A stretch of DNA of 64,000 nucleotides, from the NCBI GenBank assembly GCA_029964075.1, contig CM057140.1:4482643-4546642 (forward strand), given 5' to 3'. A model generated the notes under the pieces. The model worked only from the letters and a program-made list of their open reading frames with translations. It was not told the DNA's origin and searched no databases. How positions within the stretch are numbered: the stretch's first letter is position 1; each line of letters opens with the position of its first letter. The DNA comes from Patiria pectinifera. Taxonomy: Eukaryota; Echinodermata; Asteroidea; Valvatida; Asterinidae. Of the stretch, positions 1 through 11,576 are shown piece after piece. Made by a program: the position numbers and the translations under genes.

Positions 1-1274
1 ATCAGGGACAGCCAACATGGAGTCACAAAAGGCAGATCATGTACCACAAACTTACTCATGCACATGGAATATATCACCCAGGAAATAGATAAAGGAATAC
101 CAGTAGATGTGATATATTTGGATCTACAAAAGGCATTCGACACTGTATCCCACAAAAGATTACCGGCAAAGATGCAAGCACATGGGATAACAGGAAACGT
201 AATTACATGGATTGAAGCATGGCTGAAAGATAGAAAACAACGAGTCGTAGTCCAGGGAACAGAACGGATGTGGGGAGACGTAACAAGCTCTGTTATCCAA
301 GGATCAGTTTTGGGACCAATCTGCTTCTTGATATACATGAATGTCCTAGACGACGCGCGTGGTGGAGTAAAATATTAGTAAGTTTGCAGATGACACAAAA
401 GTGGTGAGGGGAATTTCATCACCGTCGGACAGGGAAGTGCTGCAAGGTGATCTGGATAATTTACATGGATGGGCATCAAAATGGTTAATGAAATTCAATG
501 TCAAGAAATGTGGAGTAATGCACCTGGGCTTCAACAACACAAAGGAAGACTACAAACTGGCAGATGAGGAACTACAACATGTATCAGAAGAAAAGACTTG
601 GGAGTCTGGGTACAGAGTTCACTCAAAGTCAGTAAACAATGTGCCGAAGCATCGCAAAAAAGCTAAAAAAATCTGGGAATGATTCGACGAAACATCCAAT
701 ACAGGGATAAAAAAATCATGGGGAAGCTATATAAAGCCTTGGTAAGACCACACCTGGATTATTGCATGGAAGTTTGGAGTCTGCACTTACAGAAAGACAA
801 GGACGTGCTTGAAAAAGTTCAGCGGAGGGCCACAAAAATGGTGGGAGGGCTCCAAAATAGAGATTACCAAGAAAGGCTTAACCGAATGCATATAATGTCA
901 CTGGAAGAAAGAAGACGAAGAGCCGATCTAATCAAAACATTCAGGATAATGAAAGGCATTGACAGGGTTAATGCAGACGTATTCTTTGAGCTCAGCACAG
1001 AATCAAGAACAAGGGGACACAACATGAAACTCAAGAAACAACTAAACTCAAGAAAATTCTTCTTCTCGCAGAGGGTAATAGAGGACTGGAATAACCTCCC
1101 TCAAGAAGCAGTAAACAGCACCACTCTACTGGGGTTCAAAATAAAGATTGGACAATACATGGGTTATTAATGGGCTTAAAACAGCCTTCTGACCCTTTCC
1201 ACGCACCAGACGGACCATATGGATCTGATGGAGGAGGTTTGTGGTATCAAGGTAAATCAAGGTAAATCAAAAAC
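1..1274 (+). mobile_element. CR1/L2-like non-LTR retrotransposon, 3' part, defective
   Basis: This is the C-terminal part of a LINE reverse transcriptase, cut by the window edge. Visible are the palm motif YLDLQKAFDTVSH (about 118-150), the QGSVLGP block (about 300-320), and, after a frameshift and stop near 378, the catalytic FADD (about 383-394). The thumb and C-terminal region follow in two more frames (401-682 and 679-1170), with the CR1-type signatures RPHLDYC, LEKVQRRATKM and FFSQRVIEDWNNLP. The reading frame is broken at least twice, so it is dead. The tail around 1247-1274 repeats the unit ggtaaatcaa, like the short 3' tandem tail of CR1/L2 elements. Family placement rests on motifs only. 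Confidence 0.88.
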
Positions 1275-3059
1275 AAAGGAACGTCCACATAGGGTATGAA
1301 ATGTAAACATGTGTGATCTGTAATTCCCAGCTCAAAAGCTTCGAGTGGCATTCCATGGCAGCTTTAAAATGAAAATGCTTCTTTTAGTAAAACATGCATA
1401 ATTCTGATAGCATGGGTCAATTTTATTCATTCATTTGTTTTTTTTTTATGAGTAAAAGAACAATTCTCTTTGAGACGGACATAATTCGGTATTAAATTTT
1501 AATTGCTTTTTAAGAAAAGAAATCATTAATCCAGGTCAATTGTATTTTTACTCAACGTGTATAGTACCGTTTCGGGACTAATACCGGGGTATTTTATTTA
1601 GCTCTTCTAAGATCGGTTGGGCACTCTTTTCGTAATTTCTACATTTTTATTCAGTGTGGAAGAAATGTAAATTGGCCGATTCTTTATATTACGTCAGTTG
1701 TTTAACTGTTATTTTTTTATCAATTCGTTTTATTTATATAATAGTGAACCTTATCAGCAAATAAACTTTTGAAACGACCAGTTTACATATTTTGAAAAAT
1801 CATTAATTTAAACCGCCCTCAAATTACAAATATCAACAAAAATACATAATTTAGAAGTCAACAACCTCCCTCTTAATAACCCCCCCGAGTAGTCTGCCAC
1901 CGCCACTGCTCATATGTAATATGTCAAAAATGAAACTATTTGAATGATAGACATAAGTCATGGCATGTAATGAAATAATCCAATGTGTATCTGCGTAATA
2001 TGTTTCATACAAAATTATGACTTTGTTTCCGTGCTGTACCGTTATGAAACTTCCTTCTATCGGTTTCCGATTAATAACCAATTGTTGTTAATACTATTAC
2101 CAGAAATGTTAATAAGATGAAGTGTCATGTTACAGTTAAGGAACCACTCAAGTTGCCTTCAAAATTAGACGGCACAATCTAATCTATAGTACGGTATAAT
2201 ATTTGCAAACAACAGAGTTTCGTTTTCATTTAAAACATACTTGTAAAAAGATATCATTCTTGCATATTGTTGGTACGAGAAAGCCACAATATCACAGGAC
2301 TTTTTACTATTCAGGTTGAGTTGCAAATTACCAACATAGGCCTGCGTAGAAGTTAACTATCTTGCTGATTTCCTCATGAAGCCATTTTTGAGTATAGGGA
2401 ACACTTTTTACAGTTCATGCACAATGTAAGTTAAGAGAAACAAAACATGTTTACAGATGGGTGATATATAGGCCTATAATGTAGATCCGAGTACACTAAT
2501 TATATTTCATAATTACACGGAAACTTAAAAGCAAAAATAAAGTATCTTAGAACTAAATTCGTAGCATCTGGTCACCAATGTGACTGGTCCTCCAAGTTCG
2601 CGGTACCCTGTTGGCTAAGTATTTTTCACTAAAAATATCGTCAAAAAATCTACAAAACTGTTCACAACCCAAAAAATCTCATTACACAAAATCTCGCATA
2701 TTGAACTTCAGTCTTTTGTGCACGTGCATGTTAACATAAACAAGTTATACCAGAAATGCTATATTGCTATCACTTTCACCTTGGTCTCATTTACTTTGTT
2801 GTAATGTGACACAAAACACTTAAAAATATTACTTGAAAAATAACTGTATCAAAACTCACATCATGCATATACACCGTGATAATATAAGACAAGTTAATTG
2901 TGTATTAAATTTTCTAATTCTATCTAACGATATAGCGTTCTTGACGAATTGATATACAGGTAATGTCATCTCTCCTGTACAGTTTCATGTTTTCTTGTAG
3001 GCTAATTGATCTCAAACAATTTCATGATAATTCTTCCCGAGAGATCTCGATGCCAACTC
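1275..3059. other. AT-rich non-coding stretch; upper end probably RTK 3' UTR
   Basis: No coding signal, known repeat or RNA gene is visible on either strand. The part next to 3059 should be 3' untranslated sequence of the minus-strand kinase exons. I did not find a clear minus-strand AATAAA there. Confidence 0.4.
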
Positions 3060-5000
3060 TCACAGTTTCTCGTTCGTGTCCTCGATCACTGTCACTTCGT
3101 AGATGCTTTCATCCAGCTTGTGAATGGTGATGTAATCCTGTTAAGTATTAAAAGACATAATACATAATTAAAAGTTCCACTTATATGTCAATAGTGATGG
3201 CAAGACACAATGCTATACAACTGTTTAAATGCTGTGGGCTTGTTTAGGATTCAGTTTTTGTTTGTGTATCAGAATAAACTGTTATTCTATTTTATTACAA
3301 AATTTATGTATCTTAATTCTCTCTTGTCATAACCTGTCTCCGTTCAGACACAGCATGGACAGTTTTCTGTTTGGTATCCTGCTCTAAGAAATTGTTAGTT
3401 TCCTTTTTTTGCAAGGGGGTGTGGCCTATAGATGTTAGAGTTTGGGACTCATGACCACAAGGTCAGGTGTTTGGTTCCTGCGTCTGGTCTAATGTTGTGT
3501 CCTTGGGCAATTTACTTCACCCTACTTCACTTCTCTCCACCCAGGAGCATAATGAGCACCATGTGTCTTGGTTATTTTATGCCAAGGACACCGAAAATAA
3601 ACATCGGCCTTGGTACAGACTTTTTTAACTGTCTTTTTTTTTCTGCTGACATCCAAATACCGGGCCCTCTTCCTTAATATTGTTATAGGGATCGAGCTGA
3701 GTCCTGTAGTATCTGATCGAAACATTACTCTTTCTGCTGGTATTAAACATTTTGCAGACTGCATGTCACCAACCTTCTCTTCAGATAGCATGTCGTACAA
3801 TTTCTGATATAGACTCTGAAAGGTGGGTCGCTCCCTAGGAGTCTTCTGCCAACAGCTGCACATCATGTCATACCTGAAACATGCCAATCATGTAACGAAT
3901 TAAAAAAAATAAGACACCAAGACTTTCAAACTCCATATGTATACTTCCAAATTCCTGTCTTCAAATGGTAATAACATTAAACATGCATTATTTCGAGCCT
4001 TCTGCATAAGCAGAATAAAGTACTTACAAATGTTTCTTGCAGTGTTGAGGCTTCGGCATACGATAGCCCTGCTGCAATTGGCTGACCTTTGTCTTTATCT
4101 TCATCATGGGATACGGCCGAGCACCTGCCGACAATAGGGGTTCATAAATAATTTGACACAAGAAACTCACCACTAGCTGTGTATAAGACTGGCCTTCACG
4201 GTCATAAATCCTCATTACGGCAACGTTTCTACAAATAATGAAATTGTTCCAGACACACCTTGATTTTAGAGTCTTGTCACTCACCAAGTGTCACAATCTC
4301 CCACAGCAGAATCCCGAAAGACCATACGTCACTCTCTGTTGTGTACACGTCATCAAGAATGGATTCTGAACGCCATCCAGCGGACCCTGTGAGTAGACAT
4401 AAAAAAGTTTTTCTCACTCATTTTTTTTCTAAATAGGTAAATTTGTATATTTTTTAACAATAATGTCATGCACTGTATAATATCTCACAGTGTACTAGCC
4501 TATTATTAATTCTCTCCAGCGGATCGCAATGATCTGAGTTGTTCAGCCTTGAGCAAGTTCAGGCGAAGACCACAAATCGACAAGTGGTTCATTTGTGGCG
4601 TAACTTACGCGTGCGCACTAATAGCATCGCGCAAATGCCTCAAGGTAAACGATGGTCAAAACTTCTGGTTCCCCGCTTTATGATGCCCGCGATGCAACCG
4701 TGCCCCATGCCCCAGTTCTAAATAGTCGACTAGTCCAACCAAACTTTGTTCGAAGGAACTTCAGGGAAGGTAGTCGAACTATGATCAACTATAGTTCGCG
4801 CCCGAATTTGCTCCTTGATATCAGCCTTGATATTTGCGACATGGTCATTAGACCGAACTGTGATATACGTCTGGTACCTGTGATTCTCGTTGATAGATAC
4901 GGACGTTCATGACGTCACGGGCCAGCCTAAAGTCAGACAATTTACACACCATGTCATCTCCCACCAACACGTTACGAGCGGCAAGGTCACGATGCACAAA
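3060..5000 (-). CDS. Receptor tyrosine kinase, C-lobe and tail exons (damaged)
   Basis: Five minus-strand exons: 5000-4878, 4386-4285, 4124-4028, 3873-3774 and 3137-3060. They give the catalytic loop HRDLAARN, then DFR in place of [57 protein letters not shown] and a short tail ending in DTNEKL and stop. Borders are good (for example cag/GATTAC at 3137 and TTT/gtaagta at 4028), and phases 2-1, 1-2, 2-0 and 0 fit the last four exons once the exon 4386-4285 frameshift is discounted. That exon has one extra base after WMA, which shifts the SESILDD segment out of frame. No good donor in the right phase closes the 5000-4878 exon. The last tail exon contains a YEV tyrosine. The kinase resembles the FGFR/VEGFR/Tie group. 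It may be the 3' end of the RTK at 48.6-53.9 kb or a decaying duplicate. Confidence 0.75.
3415..3600 (+). mobile_element. tRNA-derived SINE
   Basis: A tRNA-like head (gtggcctatagatgttaga, then ggactcatgacc and ggtttggttcctgc-like box B) is followed by a body with tccttgggcaatttactt and ctccacccaggagcataatgagcacc. This order is typical of SINEs in deuterostome genomes. It sits in the intron between RTK exons 3774 and 3137. Box B is degenerate, so it is an old copy. Confidence 0.6.
4878..5000 (-). CDS. Kinase catalytic-loop exon with DFR instead of DFG
   Basis: After an acceptor at 5003-5001 the exon reads [16 protein letters not shown] and then SDFRLARD. The HRD aspartate and the AARN asparagine are present. 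The invariant DFG glycine is arginine (codon AGG, about 4927-4929). The activation loop contains one tyrosine (VRIYQRES). The 3' border is uncertain: the best donor (gtaccag at 4877) leaves phase 0, whereas the next exon needs phase 2. Confidence 0.7.
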
Positions 5001-6660
5001 CTGAGATAAAAACTACGCAATTGAGAAGAAACCGATCACTTAATAACCAACAAACAAGCGGGGCAACCAATTCTTCAGGGAGGGAAACATCTGAGAATCA
5101 AAGGCTGAAATTAGGATCTGTGCTGCTCCCAGATGGCCGACATATGCCAATCTCTTATTACAAACTTTGACTGACGCATTCAGTGAGTACGGTTGCCCTG
5201 GAACGACATTTTTATTATTGACCTTTTTAATATGAACCTTGTAACTTCTTAATATTGACGTATACCTTCGCAATATGCACGTTGCACGTAGCTTAATTTC
5301 GCATTGTGGAAGTTGTTCCTTCTTAATGTGAATGTTCCAACTTGTTAATGATCACGTTCGATCTTGTCAAAGTACACCATTGATCATGCTTGATGTCAAT
5401 GTTGCACCTTGCTTCTTCGCAATATGAACCATGTACCTTCGCATTGTGAACGTTTGACCTTGCATCTTGTTAATATCATTGGTGAACCGTCCTCCCTCGC
5501 AATGTGAATCATGCATTCTAAAAAGTACGAAGTCCTTGTCAAGCCCTATAGTTAAACAACCAGTTATGATGGAGTTTCAATCTGACAGCTGTTTAATATC
5601 ACTTAACCTGGGTCTACCTTGTAGTGATTTTTATCATGAATCAAGGCTCTCTGATTTATTTCACATCTATTGTTGATCACTGTGTGCGCATATTAATTGA
5701 AATATTCTAATACAGGGAGTTTCCATAAATATTGTGATAGGGGCGCTGTAAGTTGCCGTGCATCTTGGAGTTGCAGCACTGCTGACATGAACTGACACAA
5801 TGGAAACCGCATGCAAGCGTGAAGTGTACACGCTTGCAGCCATTCAGATGTCCACATGAGCCAAGTTATCGCAACTGTAAAGTTCGCTCAGAATCGTATA
5901 CAAAATAGTGGTTAACTATATAATTATTTCAACCACACAGAGAAAAAAAACAGTGTTCATCAAGAACCATTGAGTTTTTTAATTTTACATGTAAACTTAA
6001 CTGATCGAGACCTATACCGTATTTGCCCGAGGCTGGATGCTGTATTTTATTCCCCAATACAAGGTAATGCGTGCACGCGGAGTATATGCCTGAAATCTCC
6101 TGGGTAGCGCGGCCAAAGTTCTTAAGACAACATAACTGTTGACAGCATCCTCTGCCGCACGCCATGGCAGCTTCACCGGGCTTGTCAGTGACTGGCTGGG
6201 TTCCGTAATAAACTATAAATCTAGAGGCCAAGACTACACCTACCGAAGACTATCTCAACTGGAGCTGTCCGTTGCAGACTCGTCTTTGTCGTCAGTGCGT
6301 GATCAAGTGAATTATCACAGACAAGCTGATTTACCCGATCATAGATCGGGTAGGGCGTAGTGTTGGGGATGAAAATGTGGGGAGTTAAATGTAAATGGGG
6401 GATATAGTTGGGAGACATGCGGTTATAGTAAAGCAATTTCTGTGGTGTGATCTGAGGCAATTTCTGACCACTAAATCCAATTTGAGCAGAAGATCATCTT
6501 TTAAAGTTTTGAGTTTGGAGTAATTGAATCAGCTACATGTATTCTGAGCAATAGAATCAGTCGCATTTGTGAGGCAGTCGCTTTTGGAAAACGTAGTTAA
6601 AATGTTACTGTAGTACACAGGCGAAGGCTGATTGTACAGTTGTGACAATAAATCATAATG
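5001..6660. other. Non-coding stretch with degenerate short tandem repeats
   Basis: No exon could be supported here on either strand, although the missing kinase exons would be expected upstream of 5000 on the minus strand. From about 5210 to 5510 a degenerate unit of roughly 18-30 bases recurs (ttcgcaatatgaac, cttgtaacttcttaat, cttcgcattgtgaacg and similar). The rest, including 5720-5870 (ctccaagatgcacggcaacttac on the minus strand), looks like unidentified repeat DNA. Confidence 0.4.
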
Positions 6661-6689
6661 TAATTAAACGTGAAGGTGTCATTTGAAAT

Positions 6690-7275
6690 TTGAAATATCC
6701 AAGATGGCCGCCATCCATTGAGAGTATCTCATCAACAATGATTTACTTGGGTTCGTTGGTATAAAAAAACCCATAGGGTTTGCCACCAAAATGGACTTCA
6801 TACGACAATCAGGTCCGAAGTTATGATACAAATTAGGTCCGAAATGGCGGCCATTTTGAAAAATCCAAGATGGCTGCCATCCATTGGGAGTATCCCATCA
6901 ACAATGATTTACTTGGGTTCTTTTGTATCAAAAATATAGGGTTTGCCACCAACATGGACTTCTATGACAATCAGGTCCGAAGTTATGATTCAAATTACAC
7001 AACAATGTAGGTACTAAATGGCGGCCATATTGAAATATCCAAGATGGCTGCCATCCATTGGGAGTACCCCGTCAACAACACCTTACTTGGGTTCCTTGGT
7101 ATCAAAAACATAGGGTTTGCCACCAAGATGGACTTCCTATGACAATCAGGTCCGAAGTTATGATACAAATTAAATACTAAATGGCGGCCATTTTGAAATA
7201 TCAAAGATGGCTGCCATCCATTGGGAGTATCCCGTCAACAACACGTTACTTGGGTTCCTTGGTATCAAAAACATA
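6690..7275 (+). repeat. Tandem satellite, ~172-bp unit, containing aagatggcNgccatccattg
   Basis: Four successive units start near 6703, 6866, 7041 and 7205. Each has ccaagatggcNgccatccattg, a gagtatcccatcaacaa stretch, a tacttgggttccttggtatca stretch, tagggtttgccaccaa, tggacttc, caggtccgaagttatgat and aaatggcggccattttgaaa. The ends aatggcggccatttt and aagatggctgccatc are short inverted motifs. Diverged relatives occur at 46680-47610. Confidence 0.85.
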
Positions 7276-7639
7276 GGGTAAGTAAGCCGTTTGGTTTTTG
7301 TTTGTCTTTTGTTTAAAACACAGCGCCAATTCAATCTGCAACAGCAGTGATGCTCTAGATGCTTGCATCCGTTTTAAATTCAAAATTGTAATCCTGTTCC
7401 TTGATATTAAATTCTCACTCCAATTCAGAGAGCAATGATATTTCATCTTAAATATGAATCAATTCAACTTGTAAACTCTCAACTTTATTATAATCCAGAA
7501 TGTGAATCCAGTCGCTGTGTCTATTGTAAGTGTACGAACTGATATTTTTTGAAATAAAATCTACATGCAGAGAATGAATCCCAGCAATTTGTTGGTTTAT
7601 TAAATATTTTTGTTTTGTAAACAAATTAAACCACTTGGC

Positions 7640-8185
7640 AACTTTAACCAATAAGATTTGTAACTCCAAACAATGTAATTGGTCAAACTTAACCAATAAT
7701 AGCGGTCATTCCAAACAATGTAATTTGTCAAACTTAACCAATAGTATTGGTCATTCCAACCAATGTACTTGGTCAACTTAACCAATAGTATTGGTCATTC
7801 CAACCAATAGTATTGGTCATTCCAACCAATACAATTGGTTATCTTTAACTAATAAGATTGGTCATTCCAACCAATATAATTGGTTATCTTTAACCAATAT
7901 GTTGGTTGTTTTGACCAATATGTGATGGTTAGTACTCTAACCCATGTCGGTTGGTTGAAAAATTAACCAATCAAGACTGGTTATGGATTGGTTGAAAAGG
8001 TAACCAATCTTGATTGGTTAAATAAACAACCAAGACATGTTGGTTAGTATTCTAACCAGTATAGATTGGTTAAAAAGCAAACCATTTCGGATTGGTTATT
8101 TTAACCAATAGATTGGTTGGACACATATCTACCAACCACATTGGTTGAATTTGACCAATATATTGGTTATTTCAACCAATCTGTT
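7640..8185. repeat. Dense array of ACCAAT / ATTGGT palindromic units
   Basis: Across about 540 bases the hexamer accaat and its complement attggt alternate every 10-25 bases, often as near-perfect palindromes such as accaatagtattggt and aaccaatacaattggtt. Unit length and spacers vary, so this is not a simple tandem satellite. No coding frame is supported. It ends at about 8185, just before the duplicated GPCR flank. Confidence 0.85.
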
Positions 8186-8279
8186 TTTAGAGTGTAAAGA
8201 AGATTGTCTGATACAAGGAGGGAGATTGTTCCATAGTGTAGGAGCAGCGTTCACAATTGCCCGATCACCGAATTGTAAT

Positions 8280-9970
8280 AAAAAAGGGTCTGTTTATCAA
8301 ATCTTTCCAATTGATAATTATCTGCATAACCATTAAATGAACAATGAAATTGATGAAATCATCTGCGCACAATGCATTGAAACCTCACGTATTAAGGCTT
8401 CGTAAGATCGTCATTCGATCATTCTGAGTACTTCGGATTTAACATTTCAATGCAAACAGGCTACGTATATCAAATCTTTAATACAGTTAAGTATTTTCTG
8501 CATAATCATTTAGAGTACTTGTATAATATTTACGGAAACATATGTTTTACGTTTTTACTATGTATTTCATTCTTTTTGAATTTGATCTTGTTCGCATGGT
8601 TAAACATGAAGTTTGGGTAGGCCTAAAAAATATATATGCTATATAGGCCTAAATGTGCATCAACAATATTCTGCTTGTACATAACAAGCACTATATCCTT
8701 GTTTTAGTCAGTTTATAACTAGCAACCTACCTACGCAAAAGCATATGGGTTCTCCAATTGTACCGCAGAAAAACAATTCGGAGTTTTGATCATGCATCCT
8801 TCGGCTCCCGAGAGACGCCGTAATCGTTTGGTATGATTATGAAAGATTCAGCGAATTTTGTACATGCTTTCTAAGTGTACGTGGTATTCGATTGCAGTTG
8901 TTTGCGAAGTTGCAAGGAGGCCTAGGAGTGACAAAATTCCTGACAGAGCAAGCATGCCCAACTGTTCACAGTTTATGTACAAGCATTTCATGCTAGCATT
9001 CCATGTTAGCAGGTAGTCTTTAACAGGTACACTCAGCAACGTTAAACGTATAGATATATATAATTGAATAAGATTTGTGTTTTTGTTGAACTGTATACAC
9101 AATATTATTATACCATAATTTGTTGTAATTTTCTCTGCCATGCCTTTCTAAGTGCTGGTGCGTTTTGTAACCTTTTTCCTTTTCAATCAAAGAAATTCTT
9201 GCATAGAGGACAAACTCCCTTCATTTCTGATCTTGATTAAATTTCATCGAGCGAAAACAGTTATTATTGTGTGCCGCATTCATATCTCTGATAAATGCCT
9301 TGCTAATCAGTAAGTCGAGACTCGCAGTTACAACTCAATTTGAATTTCTACTTGGTCGTTCTTTATTCATCCAAAGGAGTTTCGTTATACCAACTGTATG
9401 CCATTGCCAAATGTATAGTGATGTAATTGATGACGTTCATCAATCCTGTATTTTGTTAACAATGAAATTACATTGAGTATCCCCCGCTTTCCTAAGGAAG
9501 ACACTCGATCAGATGTCTTGGTCATATGTCTTATACTTGAGGACCACCGCGCCATCCTGGAAGTCACAAGCAGATGCGTCAAATTTGGCGACTTCACTGC
9601 TAGAAGGGGATCTGATAGATTGAGAAGTAGTACTTGAAGCTAGGGCCATAAGCGCCACGTCATATGACCGCTTTGGCATGTGCAATTCCCGACCGCAGCA
9701 GATGCGCTTCGTGTACGGTGCAAGGGCGTCGCGGACCTCCACGCGTCGAGCGCAGAACATGATAAACACAAGCACGCCCTGAAACAAGAACAAGCAAAGA
9801 AGGTGAACATTTAACCATGCCCGAGATAAGACTCTCCAGATCGTGCTCTGTAAAATTCAACAAGCTTTCATAAAACAGTAGACGTCACAATCAGGTTATT
9901 TTTGCAAGATCGAGATGATTAGACTATCATAGTGTCATCGTTGTACAACAATCTCAACCACTAACTGACT
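8280..9970 (-). repeat. Inverted duplicate of the adhesion GPCR last exon and 3' flank
   Basis: Read on the minus strand this segment matches 34200-36030 of the plus strand: intron end with the stretch of tcagttagtcagttag type, acceptor, last exon, 3' UTR with gatgaataaagaacg, and several hundred bases of flank. Divergence is moderate, with scattered substitutions and small indels. The small TA element present at 34751-34908 is absent here. The order continues directly into the second duplicated block at 10025. Confidence 0.85.
9514..9782 (-). pseudogene. Isolated duplicated last exon of the adhesion GPCR
   Basis: Starting from an acceptor (tgtttcag/GGCGTGC at about 9782), the open frame encodes the seventh-transmembrane piece [12 protein letters not shown] and the full cytoplasmic tail to KTYDQDI and stop. 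It differs from exon 34398-34658 by scattered substitutions (for example EEVRAAL to VEVRDAL) and small indels, such as a three-residue insertion near ALMALASS. The frame and splice site are intact, but no upstream exons are found: the sequence beyond 10049 is transposon. I therefore call it a gene fragment. It could serve as a cryptic alternative 3' exon only for a minus-strand transcript. Confidence 0.75.
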
Positions 9971-10048
9971 CACTGACTAACTCCCGCCGTCGTGGGCAAG
10001 ATATACCGTATACGTCTGGAAGTCACAGCACCGACGTAGGTTGGCCAC

Positions 10049-10526
10049 TAGCCTTTAGTCAAGTCCCACGCGCTTACCCGGACACGTGACGCACTCCGGA
10101 TGCTGACACGTAAAAAGGCTAGCATGAGCGGCGGAGCCGCGAGGGCCTTTACCATCTCGTAGAGAACGCTTATGTTTTTCTTTACATTGTCTACCGATTT
10201 GGTAGACATACATAATGCATTACCCGTTGTGAATTGACCAATGAAAATGCAGAATTACTAACGTAAATCAGCCGTCGTCTGGCGCCAGACAGCGCGCGCG
10301 CCGTGGCGCGCTTGCTGTTGCTGGTAACCGCAAACCACTGTTAGATGATTGGTTTATATTGCTTGATGTATATTACGTGAATAAATGAATTAGTGATTAG
10401 TTCCACGAGATAGTAAAGGCCCTCGCGGCTCCGCCGCTCGTGCTAGTCTCTTTACATGCCAGCATCCGGGATGCGTTTCGTGTCCGGATGGTCGGGTATA
10501 GGTGCGTGGGACTTGACTAAAGGCTA
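10049..10526. mobile_element. Foldback MITE with ~130-bp TIRs and 9-bp TSD
   Basis: The ends are tagcctttagtcaagtccca and its complement. The TIRs extend about 130 bases through the ctcgcggctccgccgctcgtg region. A perfect nine-base duplication gttggccac flanks it at 10040-10048 and 10527-10535. A 9-bp TSD with long TIRs suits a Mutator-like non-autonomous element. The paralogous site near 37200 lacks the insertion. No transposase frame is present. Confidence 0.85.
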
Positions 10527-11576
10527 GTTGGCCACCAGCTAAAATGCATATATGACGGCAAGACATATTATGACCGACGTCGGCAAGACGTTCTTAGACA
10601 GACGGCCTTTTAAAGGACGTCGGTGCGACGTCTGTGAGACTAACTTGGACCGACCCGACCATTTACCGACTTTGTCGACTGATCGTCGACCAAAACCGAC
10701 GTCGGGCCAACGTCAGTGTGCTACCTTGGAGTCCATTTCATAGTGTTCAAATGTGTGCAAAAACCAGCTGCATCTTTCGATGCATCTCATTTTTTTAGTC
10801 GTTCCTTAAATACTGCGTGAAACATCATTAAATTTTCATGAATTTTGACCAAAGATTTACATGGATAAACTAAGTAGGTTCAAGCAACTAGTTCGGGCCT
10901 TCAAATGGGAATTTCCGTGTACTCATGTTATTGGAATAACTCTCAGTCAACAGCCTTCGCGTGTGTGTATTGTTGTTTTTGGTTTTTTTTTTTACCTCAA
11001 GCCTCCGCGACTATTCATTATTTTGTTTCCCCTAAAAGTTCTTGAGCGAGTTCCTTCCGCATACCACTCAACCATCAACCACAAATGAAACTGCTAGATA
11101 TAATAAACAAAAAAAGAGGGAAAGAAGAAAAAAAATGTTGGTTTGCTCAGTACAAAAATGCTTATATTTGCATTATGGCGCAATGTCAATAAAGTAAGCC
11201 CAGTGGACCGTTCGTGCTGTGTTTGACAAAGTATGAAACTTCTACAAAATTTCCTTTGATTTCCGCATTCCCAAACGTCTCCCCAGTTTTCCTATAATAT
11301 TGTCATGCATGTGGTGTATACCATGGCCGGATGTGGCCCATTCAATGGCGCTGTGAACAGGTAATCCTACACAATAGCACTGCCCGGCTTACAATCGACA
11401 GTGAGTCAGAGACACACAGGAAAGTTGTTAAGTCTTGCAACAGGAACTAGCGCGATGTACACTATGAAAACACTCCTGTTAAATTTGACTGTCTTATTCT
11501 CTTAAGTCTATGTAGTAACCATTTACCATTTACCCTGAAAGCAAGTCCAATATCACGTTATCAGCTTGAACTGGTT

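Noticed and set aside
3522-3774. Extension of the RTK exon beyond SEEK into the downstream open frame
   Set aside because: A donor (gttggt at 3773) in phase 0 joins cleanly to a tail exon at 3137, and the extension runs into SINE sequence.
6690-7275. Possible CRISPR-like or regulatory array
   Set aside because: Whole units are repeated without unique spacers and the sequence is eukaryotic; it is a satellite.
5040-8200. Missing kinase helix C to catalytic-loop exons
   Set aside because: I searched the minus strand for an upstream exon with GMxYL or LLG motifs and found none that combined motif, splice sites and phase.
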